Below are positions 55,684 through 64,000 of a DNA stretch of 64,000 nucleotides, in pieces (within the stretch, counting starts at the first letter, position 1; the number at the start of each line of letters is the position of its first letter). The stretch is from positions 60,729,639-60,793,638 of the forward strand of contig CM071932.1 of the NCBI GenBank assembly GCA_016081115.2, in the 5' to 3' direction. The stretch is from Rehmannia glutinosa (Eukaryota; Streptophyta; Magnoliopsida; Lamiales; Orobanchaceae). The notes below the pieces were generated by a model that saw only the letters and a list, made by a program, of their open reading frames with translations, searched no databases and had not been told where the DNA came from. The translations under genes were made by a program, and so were the position numbers.

Positions 55684-57613
55684 TTGAAAGCTTTTGATGC
55701 TAAAGCTGATGAAGATATCTTTTTGGGATACTATGCTGAGAGCAAAGTCTATAGAGTATTGAACAAGAGGATTGTGGTCACAGAAGAGTCTATCCATGTG
55801 GTTTTTGATGAACCCAATGTGAAGATAGAAGACATTGAAGAGTTAGCTGATAAGATGAATCAGCCAACTGTGCAAAAGAGTCCTTATGTTGAAGCTGAAG
55901 TAAGAGAAATCAACCTAGATGAAGATGAGATAGCTGAATCTCAAAGACAGCTGGAAAGTCTACAACTGAATGAAGATGAAAGAGTTGTTCAAGACAACTT
56001 AGCTGTGAGACGGCTGAATCCAGCTGACTTGCTCCAACATGATATGAGATGGCTGAGAGACCATCCACCAGAGTTAATTATTGGAGATGGTAGAGATGGC
56101 ATAAGAACCAGATCCAGAGCACGACATGAAGCAATGTTCACTTGTTTTATTTCCCAAATAGAGCCAAAAGATGTATCTCAAGCATTGGAAGATACACATT
56201 GGATTTAAGCCATGCAAGAAGAGCTGAATCAATTTGAAAGAAACAAGGTATGGGAATTGGTGCAGAGACCAACACATCAAAATATTATTGGCACAAAATG
56301 GGTTTTCAGGAACAATATGAATGAGGAAGGATCTGTGGTGAGAAACAATGCAAGTTTGATAGCCAAAGGGTATTGCCAAGAAGATGGGATATATTTGATG
56401 AAACATTTGCTAATATTGCAAGATTAGAAGCAATAAGGATGTTTCTTGCCTATGCTGCACATAAGAACTTCACTGTGTATCAAATGGATGTGAAGAGTGC
56501 ATTTCTAAATGGACTGCTAGAGGAAGAAGTCTATGTTGAACAACCTCCAGGTTTTGAACAGAAGACTATTGTCTCAATTTCTAACTGAAAATGGATTTAC
56601 CAAAGGCAAAGTGGATGGAACTCTCTTCAGAATTAAAGATAGAGAAAGTATACTGCTTGTTCAAATATATGTGGATGATATCATTTTTGGATCCATAAAC
56701 AAGGAGCTGTGTGATAAGTTCTCAAACCTCATGCAAGGTAAATTTGAGATGAGCATGATGAGAGAGCTAACTTTCTTCCTAGGACTTCAAGTCAAGCAAT
56801 TGAAGGATGGAACCTTCATAAGTCAAACAAAGTACACCAGAGATTTAATGAAGATAATTGGTATGGAAGAGAAGTCTTCTGTGAAAATACCAATGAACAC
56901 ATCTGTCAAGATGGACATGGATGCAGATGGCAAGGCTGTAGATCAAACCAGATATAGAGCACTTATTGGATCATTGCTCTACTTAACAGCTAGTAGGCCA
57001 TACATCACCTTTGCAGTAAGTGTATGTGCAAGATATCAATCTGCACCAAAGAAGAGCCACATGACTACAGCTAAGAGAATTCTAAGATATTTGAAGGGAT
57101 GCCAGGAAGTTGGCTTATGGTATCCAAAGGAAGGTGGATTCAAGCTTATTGGTTACTCAGACTCAGACTATGTTGGATGTAGAGTTCACAGGAAAAGCCA
57201 CTTCAGGTACATGTCAAATTCTTGGAAATAGACTGCTTTCCTGGTTTAGCAAGAAGCAAAATTCAATAGCCACATCCACAACTGAAACATAATATATAGT
57301 TGCGGGTAGCTGAAGTGCCCAAGTCTTATGGATCAGACAGCAACTGAGAGACTATGAGATTGAAGAAAAAGAGATTCCAATTATGTGTGATAACACTAGT
57401 GCTATTGCAATCACTCATAATCCTATGTTGCATTCAAGAACAAAACACATTGATGTCAGATACCATTTTATAAGAGATCATGTTGAAAAGAAAGACATCA
57501 CTTTGGAGTATATCTCAACTGATAAGCAGTTAGCTGACATATTCACTAAGCCTCTATGTGAATCAAGATTTGAAGAGCTTAACAATGAGCAAGGGTTAAT
57601 TGAGTTGAGTTAG
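55684..57613 (+). pseudogene. B1 reverse transcriptase and RNase H
   Basis: Linker frame 55684-56208, then RT (EELNQFERNKVWELVQRPTH, GTKWVFRNNM), frameshift, [20 protein letters not shown], then a deletion of the [11 protein letters not shown] segment near 56575. [20 protein letters not shown] and FFLGLQVKQL follow. RNase H shows YSDSDYVGCRVHRKS, CDNTSAIAITHNPM and STDKQLADIFTKPL, ending IELS and TAG at 57611. Several stops and frameshifts. Confidence 0.85.
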
Positions 57614-58231
57614 CACTCAGAAGACTCAATCAGCAGAGATAGAAGATGAGAAAATGAGAAAAGAGCAAGTTTCACACATCAGCCAAGTGAAACTGCCATA
57701 TCGGAAAGTCAGTTGTATCGAGTTAGTTGACAGTTGAGTCACTTAATGGAAAGAGAGAAGCAGAGTTAAGTCATACTTGATACAAGTTGAGTCATTTATG
57801 AACTAAGTGGCAAAAACGCAGTCGTTTTAAATGAGTTGGAATATTTTTAAGGATGATGTCAGCGTAATAATGATGGGTACAGTAAAAAGTTGCACAGTAA
57901 GCATATGATTGGATATAAATGTTGTTGCATTTAATGCGGGGAATTAAATGTGGTTTCACATCTTAATCTAAACCGTTGATCTCGATCAAAAAATTCAAAA
58001 TCCATAGAACTGTCCTTTCATAACCCTTATATATACGGTTTTTTCTGTCTTCTCTCTCTCTTACTGAAATTGTTCATCTTCAAAGCAAAGGCAAAGCAAG
58101 TTCTAATCTCTCTCAGAAACCCCAAATATACTCAAGCGAGTTCTTCATTTTTTAATTGGTAGGCACCAAAGATCGACTACGTTAAGCTCTCAAAGCAAAT
58201 CCATTCAGGATCGTCCGTAGACTTCGAAGAA
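57614..58231 (+). promoter_or_regulatory. leader with TATA box before the B1 third ORF
   Basis: No frame. TATATATA at 58028-58035 is followed by a CTCTCTCTC tract and AAAGCAAAGGCAAAGC, a promoter-plus-leader look. The stretch AAATTAAATGTGG...AACCGTTGATCTCGATCAAA and the TATA box are conserved with B2 and partly with B3. Confidence 0.5.
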
Positions 58232-60623
58232 ATGTTGAAGCAGGGTTCTGATGAAACCCTTATTAAGAAGATCACTGAAATGATAGAAAAGTCAGGTCTC
58301 AAGGCTTTTCTAACCATGGAATACTCTCACACTCACCTAGAAGAGGTCGCAATATTCTATGTCAATGCGGAGGTGCAGGACGAAGAAATCAAGTCTTCTG
58401 TCCACAGCAAGGACATCAAAATAAGTGTTAAGGACCTTGCTGAGCACTGCTTATTGCCTTCTAAAGGGTTAAAGGAGATTCATGAAGCTGATGTAGACTT
58501 GGCTATTGCATGGAAAGAAGTAGCCAAACCTGAGTGTGCTGCTAAGGTAGTCTACACAGCTGACAAGAAATTGTTGAAGGACGACTATCACAAGTTGATG
58601 GATGCAGTTTCCAAATGTGTAGATATGAAGTTTGGAAGCTTCAACCAACTATCAAAAACTAAGCTGATCGTCATGGATGCAATCATACAGGGCAAGAAGG
58701 TTAACTGGGCTGAGTTCGTCTACAACAGACTCTGCCAGAATGTTTTGAACAAGACCTTCAAGGAAGATGGTTCCTTTGGATGTTCTTTAGGATATAGCCT
58801 TGTTATTGGCCATCTGATCGTCATGGATGCAATCATGCAGGGCAAGAAGGTTAACTGGGCTGAGTTCGTCTACAACAGACTCTGCCAGAATGTTTTGAAC
58901 AAGACCTTCAAGGAAGATGGTTCCTTTGGATGTTCTTTAGGATATAACCTTGTTATTGGCCATATGATGGAAGTGAAGGTATTGCTCTTCGTCATGACAA
59001 ATCCTTCCATGTCAACAAAAAGATGTTTAGGTCAAACCTCTCAGGTGCGCAGTAGAGAGCCCATGCCAAGAGGACTAATACAAGTGAGGGGGAATCAGTT
59101 GACCCCGAAGACACAGCTGCTACCCCTCCTCCAAAGAAAAAACCTGCTCCTACAACTCACTAGAAGGAGGCTGCCCCTGTAGCTAAGAAAAAGGTTGCAC
59201 ATGCCCGTGCAGCCGAGTCCCCTACCCGCACAGCCGAGTCACCTGCCCCTGCAGTCGATACTCCTGCCCCTGCAGCAGAGACTAAGAAGGAACTTCAAAT
59301 TCCTTCTCCAGCCATAAGGAAGAAGAGGACTGCCAAGACGAGAAAGGCAGCTGCCTCTAAGAATAACCCAACAACGTTCACTATTGATGAACCAGAGAAT
59401 ATTGAACCAGAAGTTCCTCTGAGGAAGAAAAGATTGTTCAAGCGATCTGAACTTGAGAAGAAGAAGGTTGAATCTTCTACGGAGCAAGCAAATGAAGTTG
59501 AGACTGCTGACACTCAGGAAGAGCAGTCTCCTAAAGTGATTGATGAATCCGCAAAGTCTGCTGAGGGCGATTAGTAGAGACCTATCAAAGACACAGTTGT
59601 ATTTCAGACAGCTGAGGGAAGTAAAGCAGCAGAGACAACTGAACCTACAATTGAAAAGTTGTCTCTCCATCTGCTACTGATGCTGGTGAAGGCGAGGAGG
59701 AGCAGAGTCTCTTACCTTCAATACCCTTAAAAAGGAGGACAAAAAGACGAGAATGATGATGATGATATAATCATGTACTCTCCACTATATCCAAACATCC
59801 AATGACGCCTACAAGAGTGAAAGGCATGGAAACTTGATCACTCAAGGGTACAATTCACAAACCCTGAGTTTATTGATGAAGAAGAGTAATTGTTGTGATT
59901 TCTCGGCGTTGACACTTTGATACAGGCCCTTGATGAATAAAATTGCATGGATATTCTTCACATCACCAGGGAGAAAGAAAAAGAAAAAGCAGCCGAGGAA
60001 GCACAAACACTTGAGAAAGCCAAGATGTGTGAGTTTACTGGTTCTCACGACCACACTCATACACATCTCGATGTGTTCTCTGTAAGTGATGAGGATACCA
60101 CTGCTGCAACAGAGAAGTCAGATATGCAGCAGGCTCTGAGGGAATCCATGATAAAGCAAGAGCATCAATTTTTTGAAGGACCAGTAGAGTCGTCTCAATC
60201 TCTCCTGCAGACCGATCTTTTGGGAGTGTCACAGCACATTGCCTCAGTCGTCGCTGCAACCACGTCCCCTGTACAACCATAGGATGGATCCAAGGGCAAT
60301 GGTGATGACACCGGGATTTTGGGCACCCAAGTTGAGCCAACCCCTGAAGAAGGTGTTTTACCACCTGCCCCAGCGGCTGAGCACTCAAAGGAAAAGGCCA
60401 CGAGTCAGGAGCAGAGTGACCCCACTCGTCGATCACTCACCGGGCACGCCACCGAGGGGAAGCTCTCTCCACCACAGCAGGGTTGGAGGATGCTGTGGAA
60501 GACTCAAACTTGAAGAAAGGAGGCGAAGTGGAAACAGAAAAAGAACCACAGCAGAGTGACATTGACGAAGCTCAGACAATTGAGTCTGTCCCTACTGATG
60601 TGTCAACTGCTTTGAAGGCACAC
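58232..60623 (+). pseudogene. B1 third ORF, first part
   Basis: Reads from MLKQGSDETLIKKITEMIEK (an open frame extends upstream to about 58165, APKIDYVKLSKQI) through THLEEVAIFYVNAEVQDEEI, SKDIKISVKDLAEHCLLPSK and KLMDAVSKCVDMKFGSFN. A 150-bp tandem duplication repeats 50 residues. After a frame change near 58990 a Pro/Ala/Lys low-complexity tail follows (repeats of PAPA and AESPT), then acidic text to LKAH where the solo LTR cuts in. The N-terminal domain is like that of B2 and resembles family A's third ORF. Function unknown. Confidence 0.72.
58664..58963 (+). repeat. 150-bp in-frame tandem duplication in the third ORF
   Basis: 58664-58813 and 58814-58963 differ at only two positions seen by eye (ATACAGG/ATGCAGG and ATAGCC/ATAACC). 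B2 has a single copy, so the duplication is recent and specific to B1. It adds 50 residues without a frame change. Confidence 0.9.
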
Positions 60624-62136
60624 TGTTGGGAAATTTATTTTATAGATTTTGATGAATGCCTTGTAATATTTAAACTAGGAAGTTGACACCCCATTTTCCT
60701 TGTAATTCACATTGTAATAGATAAGGCTGGAAAAGCTGAGTCAAGTCAGCTACGCCTGGAAATACAAGAAGTCAACTGAAGACTAAAGTGAAGACTTCGC
60801 TGTGGAGCAGCTGAGTATGGCCAAGAAAGAAGATTAAGAACTTGACTGAAGATGTATCAGTTGAGGAATAGTTGTGTGAAGAGTCAGTCAAGTCAACTCA
60901 AGAAGCCAAGTCTCAAGTTGAAAGTGACAGATGAGTCATCCAATGATTGGAGCAGACTCAAGTCACCTAGGAAAAAGGAAGCAGCCAAGAGGAGTTAACT
61001 GATATGAATACGTTGCACAGAAGTCAAGAACATTACTTAAATAAGTAATACTTCCATGTTGCCAGGTCTTAAAGTGCTCATCCCAAAAGCGTGCAAAAGG
61101 AATAAACCAACGGGAAGCACTTCACCTTGTTTCAGAACCTGAAAAGCTGCAAATTCATTTAATACGAGGAAGGGTCTGCATCTCAAGATTGAGGACCAAG
61201 AAAAGACAAGCCAATGAACACAAGTGACTTTTGAAATCAGCCTATCTCTTCAATGGGCAGATTTTCGAAAGTTCACTATAAAAGGCTGAGGAAATTCATT
61301 TAGAAAAGGTAACCTGAACCACGAACAAGTAAGCAACATTGTCAAGTATATTCAAGCAAATCCTCAAGCCTGAAACTTAAAGAAAATCGATCCAACACAA
61401 GCTGTGAAGGAAAGTCAACTTCAAACATGTAGAAGAGGAAACTTTTGAAGAATCAAAAGGGTTCTAGTTTTCAAGAAGGATTGTAGAAAGGTTCAAGGTC
61501 GAACCAGTATCAAGTTATTGGAGGGCTTCGTGATCAAATCCAAGAGCTTGATAAAGTGAGTTGAAGTAGCAAGGCAGCTGCCCTGTGAAGAAGCTGAGTC
61601 GGACGAGAAGCCAGATGTGTGACCAAGGCTGTCTCTACACTGTTGACCACTTTGTAAACAAATCTTTTACATAGTGGATTCCTCCAGGAGTTGTAGCAGA
61701 GAGGATTAGAAGAATTACCCCATCTTCGAACCTCTATAAAAATTAACTGTGACATTTATTTTCAGCACATTTACATTTCTTCATATATACATTATATCTG
61801 CTGATAAATTCATATTTGCTATCCCACTGATCAATAACCAAGTGCTAAAATCAAGTGTTAAAACAAATTTAAAACAATTCAAAGGGTTTTAAGTCTACCG
61901 CTGATAAAACAATCATAGCCAAGTTAAGGTTCAGGTTAAACAGTTGAGTTATTCTATCAACAGCTCTATCCAGTTTGTTGAGTGGCTAACTCTGTTGAAT
62001 AACCAACTTAGTTGTCTCTCAAGGACACAGCTGTTTGAGTTAACTCTGTAATATTTTAAAAGGACTAGAATCAAAAAGTTGGTAAGGTTTATTCAACCCC
62101 CCTTCTAAACCTTACTCACACCCCTTGGGACCTACA
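60624..62136 (+). mobile_element. solo LTR of family B inside B1
   Basis: Starts TGTTGGGAAATTT, ends GGGACCTACA; TATA box 61277-61284. Flanked by CACAC (60619-60623) and TACAC (62137-62141), a duplication with one mismatch. The third ORF continues on both sides, and no internal region is present, so it is a solo LTR left by recombination, not the 3' LTR of B1. Confidence 0.82.
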
Positions 62137-62141
62137 TACAC

Positions 62142-63944
62142 TGTTCTTACAGTCGAGGCACAGGATGGAGATGCCCTGGTAATTAACACCCTAGGCAGTG
62201 AAAGTGCAATCAGGGAGTTGAGACTCCTATGGATGCCATGGTCGAAGACCCTAAGACAACTGCGACTGTCGAAGGGAATGTAGAAGACCCTAAGACAGTT
62301 GAGACTATTTAAGGGAATACTAAAGGCGTCGAAGCAGTTGAGTCTGCTGGAGCTATTATAGGCCTAAGAGAGGTTGAGACTTCCCTGGGTAAGGGTCAAG
62401 AGATACAGAACATTCCTCCAGTTCAAAGCGATGAAATAGAAAAGGAGATAAGCGCACTTCATAACTCCCAGGAGAACTTAGATATATCATTTTTGGGCTC
62501 AGATGATGAAGCTGACTACGCTCCGGTTGCAGATCCTAAGGACCCAACTGAGGATGTTCTCAAAACTAAGAGCCAGCTAAGTGACAAAGCGGCTCGTACA
62601 AAATTTAACTTCGATGATGAGCCAAGCCCACAGGTCTCATCATCATCTGATGACACTGATGATGCAGCAGAGGACCAGGTAATTCATTTAGAAAAATCTA
62701 CTAAGACCGAAGAAGTTGTTAAGACAGTTGTGGCTCAGTCAGCTGGGCAAAGCAATCCAAAAGCCCCAGCTGAAACTGAGTCAACTGCGTAGGCTCCCAC
62801 AGCTGTAGTAGTAATGACTACACCAGCTCCATCGCAGGCTCCCATAGCTATGAGAGTTGCCGATGAAGCTACCGTGCGGCTGAGGAAAATAGAGCTCAGT
62901 CATCGCATGCACCAACCTTGCAAACCATCCAATACGTGCGCGATGATGCCTTTCAGGAGATGTTTTCTTTCACAAAGATCCTACCAGAGTTAGAAGAAGA
63001 GACCGCTGCTGAACAACGTAGATTTACTGTAAGAGAAGATCCAATCATCCCCACTGACACCATTGTTCCAGCCGATTTTGACTTTGATGAAGAGTGGCTT
63101 GCAGCTGAATCTAGAGAGACAACTGAGATTCGTGAGATCTTCAAGAAAATCTGTGAAGAGATTGAGAAGATTGAAAGACATCAGGCCTCACTAGACTTAA
63201 GACAGGACAACAGGGATGCTACCCTCACAGCCGACTTGAGAGGGATAGTAGTACGGATCAGGGAATGGTCAACAACAAACTGCCATGCGACTCGAACAAG
63301 TTCGTTATTTCAAAGCATTATACGGCAGAATTCTCGTTTGGAGTGCTGACAATGCTGATATCAAGCAAAAAATGCAGGCTTACATCGAAAGGCTACACGA
63401 GTCTCACAAGACTGAAATGGAGCCGCTACAAGAATTCCAGAGAAAAGAAATTATGCGCCTTGAGAACATAATGAATGAAAAATTCAGCCTCTTCATGGCT
63501 GAAATGAAGTTTGTGTCAGCCGAGTCCAAGGCAACTCGCTCAGAATTTTGAACAGCTAATGTTGCAGCTGACTCCAAACAAAATTCAGCTCTAAGCAGAC
63601 TCGACTTCATGCTCGCATGCATGTTCCCTGGGGTCCCTCTTTCCTTTGATGATGCCAAAAAGGGGGAAGAGGAGTCCATAAGGAGATTAAAAGAAGAAAA
63701 GCTAAAGGAAACTGCAGCTGAGATGAAGGGTAAAGCAGCTGAGGGGGAAAGTTTGAACGATTTGACGTTGATGATAGCTGAAACCCCTCAGCAGGGTCAA
63801 ATTACTGCATCCATCCTGAGCAAAGTCCCCTTAACCCTACCCATTGAGCACTCTGGTGTGCCAATGTCGGAGAAAAGAAAAATCATTGAAGTAGGGATTG
63901 AGGAGTTTTCTAAAAAGCAGATGTCCGCATTCAAGAAGTGTTGA
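62142..63944 (+). pseudogene. B1 third ORF, second part
   Basis: Continues after the solo LTR: TVLTVEAQDGDALVINTLGS, an acidic segment (GSDDEADYAPVADPKD), then FDFDEEWLAAESRETTEIRE, KKICEEIEKIERHQASLDLR and DNRDATLTADLRGIVVRI. Heptad-like coiled coil around 63350-63560 and DDAKKGEEESIRRLKEEK near 63650 follow. Stops at 62310, 62791 and 63549 and frame changes break it. The C-terminal part matches B3 (14250-15288 minus), so it belonged to the family ancestor. Confidence 0.68.
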
Positions 63945-64000
63945 AACAGTATGATGGTCTTCTAGTTGGAAAACATCAGGATGCAATTCCTCACAATGGA

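Larger units (their letters stand above)
50698..64000 (+). mobile_element. B1: SIRE-like copia element with third ORF, right end off-window
   Basis: Plus strand: 5' LTR, primer site, gag, protease, integrase, RT, RNase H, leader and a long third ORF still open at the window edge. A solo LTR of the same family (60624-62136) interrupts the third ORF. Collinear with B2. Excluding the solo LTR, more than 11.7 kb is present, large even for SIRE-like elements. Frames are broken, so the copy is inactive. Confidence 0.88.

Noticed and set aside
60624..62136. 3' LTR of B1
   Set aside because: It has its own flanking duplication and the third ORF continues on its right side, so it is a nested solo LTR.

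Overview
This is a transposon-dense stretch of a flowering-plant nuclear genome, probably a eudicot, although the species cannot be named from the sequence. Almost everything readable is LTR retrotransposon, with Ty1/copia SIRE-like elements dominant and one Ty3/gypsy Tat-like element. There are also pieces of CACTA, hAT-like, MULE-like and fold-back DNA elements. No intact host gene is visible. The only recognisable host coding sequence is a broken first exon of cullin 4 near 44.2-44.5 kb.

Layout. 1-13053 is a minus-strand Tat-like gypsy element whose 3' part lies off the left edge. A 7.9 kb copia element, A-del1 (1978-9887), is inserted in it with target duplication TCGCC. 13054-13753 is a CACTA terminus. 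13754-25000 is a rearranged minus-strand remnant of copia family B (B3), split by a full-length minus-strand copia element of family A, A-aut (15289-23040, duplication CCTTT). 25000-26070 is a CACTA end joined to a Tork-type copia fragment. 26085-33162 is a 5'-truncated plus-strand family-B element, B2, with its 3' LTR. 33810-41699 is a second pol-less family-A element, A-del2 (duplication AGATC). 42-50.4 kb is a low-GC mosaic: an hAT-like element, a fold-back element, the cullin-4 exon, a MULE-like fragment and a 3.7 kb giant palindrome with a CACTA-like insertion in one arm. 50698 to the right edge is a family-B element, B1, with LTR, gag, pol and a third ORF, interrupted by a solo LTR of its own family (60624-62136).

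How the parts relate. A-aut carries gag and a decayed but complete copia pol (PR-INT-RT-RH). A-del1 and A-del2 keep the LTRs, primer-binding site, polypurine tract and part of gag. They have lost all of pol and carry a 445-residue third ORF instead. That ORF appears to be under purifying selection, since silent changes greatly exceed replacements in a 75-codon hand alignment, so the pol-less family probably moved in trans. Family B places a third ORF of apparently similar type behind pol, preceded by its own TATA-containing leader.

The most striking undescribed signals are in family A. The transcribed part of every LTR holds a tandem array of 5-7 small hairpins with an almost invariant GTGGT loop and compensated stems. 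Clusters of the perfect palindrome CGACCGGTCG occur both in the LTRs and, with an exact 20-bp spacing, in front of the third ORF.
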